Source: JAUWVG01 sp964633715 (GTDB lineage Bacteria; Acidobacteriota; Aminicenantia; Aminicenantales; Aminicenantaceae). Taken from it: DNA of 64,000 bases. Each line of letters opens with the position of its first letter. Within the stretch, counting starts at the first letter, position 1. The notes beneath the pieces were generated by a model. It saw only the letters and a program-made list of their open reading frames with translations, searched no databases and was not told the origin of the DNA. A program made the translations under genes and the position numbers. The stretch covers positions 17,662 to 81,661 of the forward strand of contig CAZWHQ010000018.1 in NCBI GenBank assembly GCA_964633715.1. The letters run 5' to 3'. Of this stretch, positions 26,363 to 35,246 are shown piece by piece.

Positions 26363-27184
26363 ATGAAAGAGGAGTTTGGCCTTCCCCTGGATATGCCGCC
26401 GTTTCAGGGAAAGATCCATCCGGATTACAGGGACGTGCGTTTTTTGGCAGCGATATTTGACTGTCACAGTCTTCTCTCTATGCCGTCATGTGAGATTTTA
26501 CTCGACAGCCGGAACAAGGTGGGCAAAGTCGAACTCTCTATAAGCGAAACCCGCAAACGGACGGTGGTCATCAAAGAGTTCCGGACTCGAGGTATCGACA
26601 AACTAAAAACTGCATTTCAGCCTTCAAAGGCGTCAAAGGCCTGGAGGGGGACGAGTGCCCTGTATCTAAAAGGTTTTAACACGCCCTGCCCTGTGGCTTT
26701 TTTAGAAAAGAGAACTGGCCGATTTGTGGAGCAGAGTTATTTTATCTCCGAAATGATAGACAATGTCGAGGAAATCCGCTATTTGTTTCCACGCCTGGAG
26801 CCGGATAAACTCAAAGAGCTTTTATCCGCACTTGTTGACTCTCTTTCTCGGATTCAATCGGAAGGCCTCCTTCACCGCGATCTTTCTGATGGAAACATTC
26901 TTGTTAAAAACGAAAAGGATGGATATACATTTTATTTTATCGATACCAACCGGATTCGGGAAAAAAAGAAAGTGGGAACTCTTCGGCAGGTTAAAAGTTT
27001 AGTCCGGCTGGGCATCCCCAGGGATTTTCAAAAATATTTTTTGGAGCGGCATTTTAAAAAAAAGAAACTTCCTGTATTTATCCGGTTCTGGTACAGATTT
27101 AATAAAGTCCGATTTTCCTTTATCATTGAATTGAAAAAAAAACTGCGCTTAAGACAGATCTCTAAAAAATTAAAAATTCAGTAA
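26363..27184 (+). CDS. LPS kinase-like protein (WaaP/Kdo-kinase family)
   Basis: The start at 26363 is preceded by GGAGGTG (26354-26360); the in-frame TTG at 26321 is rejected. The 273-residue protein is a eukaryotic-like kinase of the LPS core kinase group. A Lys in VVIKEFRTRG (about 73) would bind ATP, HRDLSDGNILV (about 171-181) is the catalytic loop, and FIDTNRI replaces the DFG-type metal motif. It probably phosphorylates a core sugar on the inner side of the membrane. It is followed eight bases later by a glycosidase-like gene, and both likely act in LPS core modification. Confidence 0.8.
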   Translation: MKEEFGLPLDMPPFQGKIHPDYRDVRFLAAIFDCHSLLSMPSCEILLDSRNKVGKVELSISETRKRTVVIKEFRTRGIDKLKTAFQPSKASKAWRGTSALYLKGFNTPCPVAFLEKRTGRFVEQSYFISEMIDNVEEIRYLFPRLEPDKLKELLSALVDSLSRIQSEGLLHRDLSDGNILVKNEKDGYTFYFIDTNRIREKKKVGTLRQVKSLVRLGIPRDFQKYFLERHFKKKKLPVFIRFWYRFNKVRFSFIIELKKKLRLRQISKKLKIQ

Positions 27185-27191
27185 CAGGAAC

Positions 27192-28487
27192 ATGAAAGAG
27201 ACCTTTCGCTGGAATCCCTACGCTGACCAGCCGCATAACGTGGCCCCAAAAAAGGATCGCCTGCGCTTTCACTTCAAACATGCGGGCAGTTATTTCTCCT
27301 TGATTTTTTCCAATCTGAGAAAATTGGCGCCCGGATTGGGTTTGTACAGAAAATACCGAAAGTTTCAGTACAGAGAAAAAGTCCGCATCTCTGATCCTTT
27401 TGCTATTGCGGTGTCTCCGCTTGGACAGAGGAACAACGATATGGTTTCATTTTTAGAGGAAACAGGTGCGGCTAGAACTCTGGTGAGAATTGCCTCCTGG
27501 GAAAAAGATCAATTTGGTAAAATTGAAGCCCTGTTGGTTCTTTTAAAGGAAAGAGGGATCGACATTATTTTTGCCATCCTCCAGCAGCGTGATGATGTTC
27601 TTTTTCCCGAAAAATGGGAGGCTTTTCTGGAAGCTGTTTTTTCTCGATTCAAGAAATTTTCTCCCTATTTCGAAATTGGACATGCCTGGAACAGGACCAA
27701 ATGGGGCATCTGGGACTACACGGAATACCTGAATTTATCCGAAAAGGCCGTTCCTTTAGCTAAAAAACACGATGTTTTACTGGTTGGCCCTGCGGTGATC
27801 GATTTTGAATTTCACCTCTATCCGCCGGTGCTGAAAAAAATTCCTTTTGATGTAGCCAGTTCTCTCCTCTATGTGGATCGGATGGGGGCTCCTGAAACCA
27901 AGCAGGCGGGATGGGACACCTCTAAGAAACTTGCGCTGCTTCGAGCATCGGTAGATGTCTGCCTGAAGGAAAGACCCCTGTGGATAACCGAATTCAACTG
28001 GCCGCTCAAAGATACCGGAAAATACTCTCCTGCTTCGGGAAAGCCCAATGTGACAGAAAATGAGCAGGCTGACTATCTTGTCCGGTATTATATTTTATGT
28101 CTAGCGACGGGTTTTGTCGAAAGGATCTACTGGTGGCAGCTTGTCGCGCCCGGTTATGGATTGATCGACAGCCGTGAGGAGCCCTGGAGAAAGCGGCCCA
28201 GTTTTTTTGCATTTAAGACGATGGTCTCCTTTATAAAACACAGTGAATTTCAAGGGAAAATTGACCATCAGATGGCTGAAATATTTGATTTTAACAGGCT
28301 AGAGGAAAGTTTTGTTGTTATCTGGACAAAAAATCCTTTGTTTTGGGGCCAGTCCTTAGTCCTGGATGCCTTTCTTCCGGGACGGGTTGTCCGTGTAAGG
28401 AGTCGCGATGGGGAGGATATTCCAGTGATAGAGGGCCAAATAAAGATCGATGGCAGCCCTAAGTATGTGTTTTATAGGGAGAAATAA
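27192..28487 (+). CDS. TIM-barrel glycoside-hydrolase-like protein
   Basis: This 431-residue protein has no signal peptide. Visible hints of a GH-A-type barrel are EIGHAWNRTKWG (about 160-171) at the place of the usual acid/base strand and WITEFNWP (about 262-269) with the likely nucleophile Glu, then RIYWWQLVAPGYGLID near the last strand. The acid/base Glu of the common Asn-Glu-Pro motif is not evident (the strand reads Ala-Trp-Asn-Arg), so it may be inactive or use another residue. It is packed between an LPS kinase-like gene and a methyltransferase. Specific substrate is unknown. Confidence 0.65.
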   Translation: MKETFRWNPYADQPHNVAPKKDRLRFHFKHAGSYFSLIFSNLRKLAPGLGLYRKYRKFQYREKVRISDPFAIAVSPLGQRNNDMVSFLEETGAARTLVRIASWEKDQFGKIEALLVLLKERGIDIIFAILQQRDDVLFPEKWEAFLEAVFSRFKKFSPYFEIGHAWNRTKWGIWDYTEYLNLSEKAVPLAKKHDVLLVGPAVIDFEFHLYPPVLKKIPFDVASSLLYVDRMGAPETKQAGWDTSKKLALLRASVDVCLKERPLWITEFNWPLKDTGKYSPASGKPNVTENEQADYLVRYYILCLATGFVERIYWWQLVAPGYGLIDSREEPWRKRPSFFAFKTMVSFIKHSEFQGKIDHQMAEIFDFNRLEESFVVIWTKNPLFWGQSLVLDAFLPGRVVRVRSRDGEDIPVIEGQIKIDGSPKYVFYREK

Positions 28488-29147
28488 TTGCCCTTTAGTA
28501 AAAGTGAGGTTGCCGACTACGAAAAAAAGCGCTACCGTGGATTAGACCAGAGGCTTGTCCATAATCGGGAACAGAAAATTCTCAATAAGATTTTTGAAAG
28601 GATTGAAAAAACATCCGGTTTTGTCTTGGATCTCCCCTGTGGTTACGGGCGATTTTCAGCTATCCTCCTTGAAAAGGGATTCAAACTCGTAAACAGTGAC
28701 ATCTCCCTTGCGATGGTCGACCGAACCAAAAAAAAAGCAGCTACACTCCTTCAAAGGGAAGCCAGAGGTGTTGTGACGGATGCGGTTTTTGGACTGCCCT
28801 TTAAAAAAGACACTTTTTCACTTGTGCTGTCCATGCGGTTTTTTCATCACGTCCACAGCAGTGAAGACCGCAGAAAAATATTGGCTGAGTTTTTTCGAGT
28901 TACATCGGATTGGGTTGTTCTCTCCTACTACCAATCGAATGCCCTTCACAAAATTCAGAGGAAACTCCGTCAAAAGATTAAAAAAACACCCACACGGATA
29001 AAGATGATAGCAGGACAGGAATTTCAAAATGAAGCCAAAGAGTCCGGATTTGAAGTTGTTTCTGTTTTCCCTTTATTTCGGGGGTTTCATTCACAGCATA
29101 TAACTCTTCTGAAAAAGCTAAAACCAGAACGTAATGCCCGCTTTTAG
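28488..29147 (+). CDS. Class I SAM-dependent methyltransferase
   Basis: This 219-residue protein starts with TTG directly after the upstream stop, with AGGGAG six bases before. It shows VLDLPCGYGRFSAILLEKG (about 47-65, SAM motif I), NSDISLAMVD (about 70) and LVLSMRFFHHV (about 110). It probably methylates a product of the kinase and glycosidase-like genes in the same operon. Its last 30 bases overlap the convergent SH3 barrel gene. Confidence 0.8.
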   Translation: MPFSKSEVADYEKKRYRGLDQRLVHNREQKILNKIFERIEKTSGFVLDLPCGYGRFSAILLEKGFKLVNSDISLAMVDRTKKKAATLLQREARGVVTDAVFGLPFKKDTFSLVLSMRFFHHVHSSEDRRKILAEFFRVTSDWVVLSYYQSNALHKIQRKLRQKIKKTPTRIKMIAGQEFQNEAKESGFEVVSVFPLFRGFHSQHITLLKKLKPERNARF

Positions 29148-30341
29148 AGTGACACCTGAAAAATCGACAATGGCCTCTTTGGCATCCAAAACCCACGCTT
29201 CCGTGGGTTTTTTTTCTCGGATGTAAAGAAGCTGGACAGTCTTCTCGGGTCCCACCAGGGATTTGTAGAAATACAATGGGCCGGTCTCAGAGTGTGTATA
29301 ACTTGTGGATTCTCTGTAGTTATTCGTGCCCTTAAATCCCTCGATTTTGGCATAGTGTCCCACGGCTTCGACAAACAGTTTGGCAAAAGCAGAGATTTCA
29401 TATTCATAGCCCACGCCTCCCAGGAATCCGATTCCCTGGGCCTTGGCGCTTCCGCTCCACTCCTGCCAGAAATCTTCGGTCTGGTACCGGTAATAGTAGT
29501 TGGCTTTGGCGAAGTAGTATTCCATGCCGATTTTAAGGTAGAGGAAGGGAGCGGGATGGGAGGTGATATAGACACTGATGGGTAGGGCATCAACCCGGGG
29601 TTTGGCAGAATAATAGTCGGAAAAACCTGTTCTGTTGAATTTGACGACACTTTCCAGCTCCCCCCGGTAGTAATCGAGCCCAAGACCGATGGAAAAATTG
29701 CTGTCGAGAGGAAAAAACACATCGGTGCTGGCGAGATGGCTGAAATGGAAGGGCTGGATTTTGTATGTGCCGTTTATCCCAAGAGTTTCTCGGTAGAAAT
29801 CGGCTAGACCCTTGGCCCCCTCGTTGAGCTGTCCACCGACGATATAGTTGCTTCCAACAGAGAACCTGATACCGAAGCGTTTCAAAGACTGATCCGTGGG
29901 GGTGGTCTGTATGGGTTGAGGTTTTTGGGTTTCTGGTTTTTTAATTTTTGGTGTTACGATTTTTTCTTTGGGTGGTGTTGTCTTTTTTTTCTTGGGTCTA
30001 TCTTCTTCAATGGGTTTTACGACTTTTTGAGTGATTTTCTCTGGAGTTATTTCAGTTATGGTCACAAGACTTTCATGGACATAACCTGTTGAGGCTTCAC
30101 CTGAATCTTTAAGGAATATGACCCGAAACCATTCCCCCTGCTGTTCGAGGGCTTCTATGTTTTCATTTTTTTTAATCTGCCGGAGGATGGGGCTGTCGAT
30201 GGCGGGTTGTTCACGGATGTTAGCCATATCAGCAACGACCTTGAGCTTGATCTTTGTCTCCTGGGGAAAGAAAAGTGATGGGGCAAAGAGGAGGATAAAG
30301 GAGATTATAAAAATGGGGGCTCTAGGTGTTCTTTTTTTCAT
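29118..30341 (-). CDS. SH3-domain outer-membrane beta-barrel protein
   Basis: The 407-residue product has a signal peptide (about 1-27), a bacterial SH3 domain (about 32-95, with NIREQPAIDSPILRQI), a Lys/Pro/Thr-rich linker (about 105-155) and a C-terminal barrel (about 160-407) that ends in AGITFWF. SH3 domains bind peptidoglycan peptides, so the protein may hold the outer membrane to the wall. It has the same periplasmic-domain/KP-linker/barrel plan as 17684-18802. Its 3' end overlaps the methyltransferase by 30 bases. Confidence 0.75.
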   Translation of the reverse strand: MKKRTPRAPIFIISFILLFAPSLFFPQETKIKLKVVADMANIREQPAIDSPILRQIKKNENIEALEQQGEWFRVIFLKDSGEASTGYVHESLVTITEITPEKITQKVVKPIEEDRPKKKKTTPPKEKIVTPKIKKPETQKPQPIQTTPTDQSLKRFGIRFSVGSNYIVGGQLNEGAKGLADFYRETLGINGTYKIQPFHFSHLASTDVFFPLDSNFSIGLGLDYYRGELESVVKFNRTGFSDYYSAKPRVDALPISVYITSHPAPFLYLKIGMEYYFAKANYYYRYQTEDFWQEWSGSAKAQGIGFLGGVGYEYEISAFAKLFVEAVGHYAKIEGFKGTNNYRESTSYTHSETGPLYFYKSLVGPEKTVQLLYIREKKPTEAWVLDAKEAIVDFSGVTLKAGITFWF

Positions 30342-30426
30342 AAAGTAAGCCTGTTTTCTTCTGCATCCCTTCTCATTATAGCAACCCTTATCAGGGGATA
30401 CAAATTTTTTTCCACGTTATTATTGT

Positions 30427-30456
30427 TTGCCAATTAACCAGAAGACATGCTAAAAT
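30427..30456 (+). promoter_or_regulatory. Probable promoter for the DUF1573 gene
   Basis: TTGCCA (30427-30432), an 18-base spacer and TAAAAT (30451-30456) stand 27 bases before the ATG at 30483. The ATG is preceded by GAGGAG. Confidence 0.45.
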
Positions 30457-30482
30457 TATAAAAAATATCGAGGAGAATTATC

Positions 30483-31262
30483 ATGAGTCGTGGGTTTGGA
30501 CATCAAAAAAATATTTTTGTTCTCACAGTCCTTCTCTGTCTGGTCTTTATTGTATCTCTTGTCGCCATGGATACAGCCAAGATCCAGTTTGTAAAGGAGA
30601 AGCATGATTTTGGGAAGGTCGAACAGGGCAAGGTTCTCTCCTATTCCTTTAAATTTAAAAATGCCGGGGATGCCCCCCTTACCATAAAAAATGTCCGCAC
30701 GACCTGTGGATGTACAGCGGCAGTGGTCAAGGGGAAAAAACTCGATCCTGGAAAGGAAGGGGAGATCAAGGTTTCCTTTAATACGATCGGGTATGGCGGG
30801 AATGTATCCAAATATATCTATGTCGATACAAACGATCCCTCCGCGCCTCAAAAACAGCTGACGATTTCAGCGGCTATTGATGTTCCTCCTGCCCCCCGGA
30901 TCGAGCTCGACAATTACACATTAGATATGGGTTTAATCCTCAATACAGAGGCGATCGAGACTCAGACGCAGATCAAAAACACCGGAGAGCTGGAACTTCT
31001 GGTTGAGTTTGCACACAAGGATGCCCAATTCTTTCAGGGAAATAAACAGATCAAATCCAAAATCAGTGTGGCCGCTGGCAAATCCACTGATATTATCATA
31101 AAAATGCCGGCTCGGGGACGGACAGGCCTGCTCCGGGAATATGTGATGATCAAGTCTAACGATAAAAGACGCCCCACTCTTTCGCTCTATCTGTCCGGTT
31201 ACGCTGTCACGACAAAACAGCTCAAGGAAGTTTTTAAAAAATACGAAAACGTGTTGAAGTAG
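30483..31262 (+). CDS. DUF1573-domain secreted protein
   Basis: This 259-residue protein has an N-terminal hydrophobic signal (about 10-30) and a DUF1573 Ig-like domain (about 36-125) with HDFGKVEQGKVLSYSFKFKN and TTCGCTAA. A second, diverged Ig-like domain with TQIKNTGELELLVE (about 160-225) follows. The family is common in Bacteroidetes and related lineages, but its function is not established. It is the first gene of a small operon with YggT- and YggU-like genes and a nucleoside transporter. Confidence 0.8.
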   Translation: MSRGFGHQKNIFVLTVLLCLVFIVSLVAMDTAKIQFVKEKHDFGKVEQGKVLSYSFKFKNAGDAPLTIKNVRTTCGCTAAVVKGKKLDPGKEGEIKVSFNTIGYGGNVSKYIYVDTNDPSAPQKQLTISAAIDVPPAPRIELDNYTLDMGLILNTEAIETQTQIKNTGELELLVEFAHKDAQFFQGNKQIKSKISVAAGKSTDIIIKMPARGRTGLLREYVMIKSNDKRRPTLSLYLSGYAVTTKQLKEVFKKYENVLK

Positions 31263-31265
31263 CTG

Positions 31266-31568
31266 ATGCTGTTGACCAATTTTGTCCTTGCCATAGCCCG
31301 TGTTCTCAATTTCATCGTCTCTGCCTACACCATTGTCATAGTTGTTCGTGTCATTTTGTCCTGGATCCAGATTCCTTCTCTCTACCCGGTGGCCGTCATT
31401 GTCTATAAACTTACAGAACCTCTCCTCAGGCCCATCCGGAAGTATGTTCCTCCACACAAGATGGGCGGTCTGGATTTAAGCCCCATGATTTTATTGATCA
31501 TCCTCATGTTTATCAATTCCTTTGTGATCCGGTCGCTCATCCAGGTTGCGATGCGCCCAAGATTTTGA
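31266..31568 (+). CDS. YggT-family membrane protein
   Basis: This 100-residue protein has two hydrophobic segments (about 5-35 and 70-95) around RVILSWIQIPSLYPV and LTEPLLRPIRKYVPP, the family hallmark. YggT proteins are linked to cell division and osmotic shock in different bacteria; their role is not settled. The ATG follows the upstream stop by three bases, and the next gene (YggU-like) overlaps its stop, the usual yggT-yggU order. Confidence 0.88.
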   Translation: MLLTNFVLAIARVLNFIVSAYTIVIVVRVILSWIQIPSLYPVAVIVYKLTEPLLRPIRKYVPPHKMGGLDLSPMILLIILMFINSFVIRSLIQVAMRPRF

Positions 31569-31813
31569 AATCTTTGATGTTGAAAAAACAACTTCTTGCC
31601 GTTAAAGTGCAGCCAAAGGCAAAAAACACAGGAGTGGAGAAAATAGGTGAGGACTCCTTTAAAGTCCGCGTGCATGCGGCCCCGGAAAAGGGAGCAGCCA
31701 ATAAAGAGGTGATGGTTTTGCTTGCGGCCTATTTCGATATCCCTCGCTCAAAAGTCAAGATTGTTAGAGGCAAAACCTCCCGCACCAAACTGATAGAAAT
31801 TGAGGAGTCGTAA
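31565..31813 (+). CDS. YggU/DUF167-family protein
   Basis: This 82-residue protein has VKVQPKAKNTGVEKI (about 13-27), VHAAPEKGAANKEV (about 36-49) and IVRGKTSRTKLIEI near the end, as in the DUF167 family. TTG at 31565 overlaps the YggT stop; ATG at 31577 is an alternative start. Function is unknown, but the pairing with YggT is widely conserved. Confidence 0.87.
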   Translation: MKSLMLKKQLLAVKVQPKAKNTGVEKIGEDSFKVRVHAAPEKGAANKEVMVLLAAYFDIPRSKVKIVRGKTSRTKLIEIEES

Positions 31814-31835
31814 TAAAGGCAATAAGGAAGTCAAT

Positions 31836-33146
31836 ATGGAACTCTATAACCTGGTTAGTTTTTTAGGGGTTTTTATCATTGCCTTTCTGGCATGGCTGTG
31901 TTCATCCAACAAACGTATCATCAACTGGCGGCTTGTCGTCTGGGGGATAGGGCTTCAGTTGGTGTTTGCTTTTTTTATCTTTGTCATCCCGATTGGCAGC
32001 AAGATTTTTTTATTTCTCAACAATATCGTTGTTGCTGTCCTCGACACATCCAGAGCGGGATTGGAGTTTGTGTTTGGACCGCTGGCCCTTGGTCCTGGGA
32101 TGACGAATGCAAGTGGGGAGACCTCGATCGGATATATTCTTGCCTTTCAGGGATTGGGGACCATCATTTTTTTTGCGGCGCTGTTAGGAGCCCTCTACTA
32201 CCTCAAAGTGATGCCGCTTATTATCCGTGGATTTTCCTATATATTTACAAAGCTCATGAATGTCAGCGGTGCGGAATCCTTAAGCGCCTCCAGCAACATC
32301 TTTGTCGGTGCTGAATCCGCACTGGTGATCAAGCCTCATCTTAAGGATATGACAAAGTCCGAATTGACCACAATTTTGGCCGCCTCAATGGGAACGATTG
32401 CCTCGACCGTTCTGGCCATCTATGTCTCCTTCCTTCAAGCAGATCTTCCTACGATTGCCGGCCACTTGATTTCAGCCTCAGTCATTTCTGCCCCTGCGGC
32501 CGTGGTGCTTTCTAAGCTGATCGTTCCGGAAACAGAGACACCTAAAACGCTCGGGCTCAACGTCAAACCCCACTATGAAAGAGAAGACAATATCATCATG
32601 GCCATCATCAATGGGGCCTGGAGTGGTCTCCGGCTTTTAGGCGGGATCGTGACCCTGCTCATCGCTTTTTTAGGCATCCTGGCTTTGATCGATCTTGTGC
32701 TGGGATTATTCGGTGGATATCTCAACAACTGGTTTAACTGGAATTTTGACTGGTCGCTTCAGTCTATGCTGGGCATCGTTTTTTATCCTTTAACCCTGAT
32801 CTTAGGTGTTCCTCCCGCCGATGCCATGGAGATCGCCCGCGTCATCGGTGAGCGTTCGGTGACTACGGAACTTTATTCCTACCAGCACTTGGCCCGGCTT
32901 CTTTCCGAAGGCGCAATCATTCATCCACGCTCGGCTATTATTGCTTCTTATGCCCTCTGCGGTTTTGCGCACATTGCGTCGCTGGCTATATTTGTGGGGG
33001 GTGTGGGCGCACTGGCCCCGGAAAGGCTTAAAGATCTGTCACGGGTTGGATTTCGCGCACTTTTGGCGGCAACACTAGCCTGTTTAATGACCGGAGCCAT
33101 TGCCGGGACCTTCTTCACACAGGGCTCCATCCTCCTCGGCAAATGA
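31836..33146 (+). CDS. Concentrative nucleoside transporter (NupC/CNT family)
   Basis: The start at 31836 is chosen because AAGGAAG lies six bases upstream; the frame is open back to 31800. The 436-residue protein has about 10 hydrophobic segments and the CNT signature FVGAESALVIKPHL (about 164-177), followed by MTKSELTTILAASMGTIAS. It would import nucleosides with Na+ or H+. Its last 63 bases overlap the end of the convergent flippase-like gene. Confidence 0.87.
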   Translation: MELYNLVSFLGVFIIAFLAWLCSSNKRIINWRLVVWGIGLQLVFAFFIFVIPIGSKIFLFLNNIVVAVLDTSRAGLEFVFGPLALGPGMTNASGETSIGYILAFQGLGTIIFFAALLGALYYLKVMPLIIRGFSYIFTKLMNVSGAESLSASSNIFVGAESALVIKPHLKDMTKSELTTILAASMGTIASTVLAIYVSFLQADLPTIAGHLISASVISAPAAVVLSKLIVPETETPKTLGLNVKPHYEREDNIIMAIINGAWSGLRLLGGIVTLLIAFLGILALIDLVLGLFGGYLNNWFNWNFDWSLQSMLGIVFYPLTLILGVPPADAMEIARVIGERSVTTELYSYQHLARLLSEGAIIHPRSAIIASYALCGFAHIASLAIFVGGVGALAPERLKDLSRVGFRALLAATLACLMTGAIAGTFFTQGSILLGK

Positions 33147-34133
33147 GGTTTGGGGTTTTTTAGAGAGGCTGATGCCTTCTACACTCGCTATGATCAATCC
33201 CACAATCAGAATTGGGATGAAATTGATCCCGTGCAGAACAAATGCGAATGTGAGGGCCTCACTTTCTGGGACTGCAAACAAGACCAGGGACTGCTGGCAG
33301 AGCCAGTGGTATGTGCCGACATAACCCGGAGAGGAAGGCACGATGACACTGATGGTGGTGATCACTAGTGTGACGAGCGCGGCCGTCCAGGGCAAACTGT
33401 ATTGGGAAACAAAGTCAAAAGCATAAAAACTCACTTGGACTGCGGCTCCATAGCCGGCCCAAATGAGAAGAGATAAAATGGATGTGATCGCATAATGGCG
33501 CCAGTTCTTGAGTCCCACCACACCGTCGAGAAAAGAGTGAAACAGTTCATCCACTTTTGATGAGATTTTTTTCGGCAGGAACCTAAGAACTTTTGTCAAA
33601 ATTCGCAACGATGTTTCTCTATTCCTTTTCATAACGATAAGAAGAACGAGCAAGACCACCACTCCGGCAAATACAACATAACCGCTTTTTGTCACCCAGT
33701 TGGGAAAAGGAAAGACCACAAATGTCAGCGCCATTAGAAAAAGCAGGGTGAATATATCGATGATTCTCTCTGTGACAATCGTCCCAAATACACAACTGGT
33801 TCTGACCTGACTTTTTTTGCTAAGGACATAGGCTCGCAGAAACTCGCCGAGGTGTGCGGGTGTAAACGTGTTGGCCATGTAACCGATGAGAAGCGCATTA
33901 AAAAGGTGTTTGGTTTTGACTTTTTGAATGGGGGCAAGAAGATAATGCCAGCGGATGGCGCGCATCCAATGGCTGAGAAAGATAAAGATAACAGCGAGAA
34001 GGAGATACCAATAGTGAGTGCTCTTGAAAGCGTTCCCCATCTGTGCAAAATCCACTTTCCGAAAGGCAAGATACATGAAGATCGCGCCGATCAACAGACC
34101 GATGAAGAGTTTGAGATGATTCTTTTTAAGCAT
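33084..34133 (-). CDS. Lysylphosphatidylglycerol synthase TM-region / YbhN-family membrane protein
   Basis: ATG 34133 (MLKKNHLKLF) is preferred over the in-frame ATG at 34187. The 349-residue product has about 8 membrane helices and the UPF0104 pattern: AFRKVDFAQM (about 26), LAPIQKVKTKHLFNALLIGY, TPAHLGEFLRAYVL (about 101-114) and IVPSSPGYVGTYHW near the end. Related proteins flip or transfer lipids; the substrate is unknown. The C-terminal tail (from about residue 329) is encoded opposite the end of the nucleoside transporter gene, an unusually long 63-base convergent overlap. Confidence 0.8.
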   Translation of the reverse strand: MLKKNHLKLFIGLLIGAIFMYLAFRKVDFAQMGNAFKSTHYWYLLLAVIFIFLSHWMRAIRWHYLLAPIQKVKTKHLFNALLIGYMANTFTPAHLGEFLRAYVLSKKSQVRTSCVFGTIVTERIIDIFTLLFLMALTFVVFPFPNWVTKSGYVVFAGVVVLLVLLIVMKRNRETSLRILTKVLRFLPKKISSKVDELFHSFLDGVVGLKNWRHYAITSILSLLIWAGYGAAVQVSFYAFDFVSQYSLPWTAALVTLVITTISVIVPSSPGYVGTYHWLCQQSLVLFAVPESEALTFAFVLHGINFIPILIVGLIIASVEGISLSKKPQTSFAEEDGALCEEGPGNGSGH

Positions 34134-34169
34134 AATTATCCCACATAATATAGGGGATTCCCCTGTCTC

Positions 34170-34222
34170 TTGCAATGAGTTTTTCACAACAACGGAATGT
34201 TTGTTTTTGCGAGGAATGACAG
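34170..34222. repeat. Degenerate interspersed repeat
   Basis: TTGCAATGAGTTTTTC and TTTTTGCGAGGAATGACAGG resemble the GCAATGAC/GCGAGGAATGACAGG repeat seen at 8034, 18733, 20936 and 22101. It lies in the divergent gap before the UspA gene, with no gene in it. Confidence 0.45.
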
Positions 34223-34298
34223 GTGTCGACAGTTTTTCATGCTAAATGAGACAAAGAGCGAAAGTTCTGCGTCTATTAGTGTGTTGAGGGCTTTTCCC

Positions 34299-34326
34299 TT
34301 GTGTTTTTCCATGATCCTGATAAAAT
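34299..34326 (+). promoter_or_regulatory. Possible promoter for the universal-stress gene
   Basis: TTGTGT (34299-34304), a 16-base spacer and TAAAAT (34321-34326) lie 42 bases before the ATG at 34368, which has AGAGGAG upstream. Confidence 0.4.
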
Positions 34327-34367
34327 ATTTGTGATAATGTGAAAAAAGCACTAAAGAGGAGAATCAT

Positions 34368-35246
34368 ATGGGCGTTTTCTTGAAAAAAATTCTATGGGTT
34401 ACAGACTTTTCGGATGAAGCACAAGAGGCCTTTATCTATGCTAAACACTTTGCTAAGACGTTTAATGCCAAACTGGTAGCCCTAAATGTTGTTCCGGATT
34501 TTTCGCCAACTCTCTACAACACCACTGCTGTCATCAAGACGGAGCTCACCAAGCGGCTCACGACGATGAAAAAAGAGGCAGAACGTAAACTCACTGCACT
34601 CCAGAAAAAACAGCGGTTCGAATTTAAAAGCCTTGTCCTAGAAGGGAATGCCTCAAAGAAGATCATCGAAACTGCCGAGAAACAGAAAGTTGATTTGATC
34701 ATCATGGGGAAAAGAGGTGCCTCAGCCGTAGAAAAACTCTTTATAGGAAGCGTCGCCAACCAAGTTCTGAGAAATTCGACAGTTCCTATTCTGCTGACCA
34801 AAAAGAAAGCTGGAAAACCTGCTTTTAAGAAGATTCTTGTGCCCACGGATTTTTCCAAACAAGAAGAGGTGGAAAGGGATTTTGCATGGAAGCTGGCCAA
34901 GGGGCTGAACTCCGACATCACACTTCTCCATGTTTTGGAGCTCCATGATTATGAATTTTCGCCCCGCGTCTTGGACGACATGTTTAATTCCGTCCTCAAA
35001 AGGCTCAAGAGACGAAAGACTAGGGAAAAAGAGGATATACGGGTCACTGAAGATGTCTACAGGGCCATCAATGCCTCTCTCGGTGTTGTGGACTACGCCG
35101 ACACCCAGAAATTCGACATGATCGTAATCTCTACCTGTGTGCACAGCAAGCTGGAGCGGTTTTTTCTTGGAAGTACAACAGAAAAGGTCATTTCCTACAG
35201 CAGCATCCCGATCTTTGCCATCCCGCCGGCGCATTGTCTTAAGTGA
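34368..35246 (+). CDS. Tandem universal stress protein (UspA-UspA)
   Basis: This 292-residue protein has two Usp domains (about 5-145 and 150-290). The first keeps the ATP-type motif GKRGASAVEKLFIGSVANQV (about 118-137), Gly-2x-Gly-9x-Gly-Ser, and begins KKILWVTDFSDEA. The second begins KKILVPTDFSKQ but its C-terminal motif is degenerate (VISTCVHSKLERFFLGSTTE). This fits one nucleotide-binding and one structural domain. The stop overlaps the GTG start of dprA, so it is in an operon with dprA, topA and perhaps the recombinase. Confidence 0.88.
   Translation: MGVFLKKILWVTDFSDEAQEAFIYAKHFAKTFNAKLVALNVVPDFSPTLYNTTAVIKTELTKRLTTMKKEAERKLTALQKKQRFEFKSLVLEGNASKKIIETAEKQKVDLIIMGKRGASAVEKLFIGSVANQVLRNSTVPILLTKKKAGKPAFKKILVPTDFSKQEEVERDFAWKLAKGLNSDITLLHVLELHDYEFSPRVLDDMFNSVLKRLKRRKTREKEDIRVTEDVYRAINASLGVVDYADTQKFDMIVISTCVHSKLERFFLGSTTEKVISYSSIPIFAIPPAHCLK

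Noticed and set aside
31800..31835. Upstream TTG extension of the nucleoside transporter
   Set aside because: It overlaps the end of the YggU-like gene and encodes a very polar leader; ATG 31836 has an AAGGAAG ribosome site.
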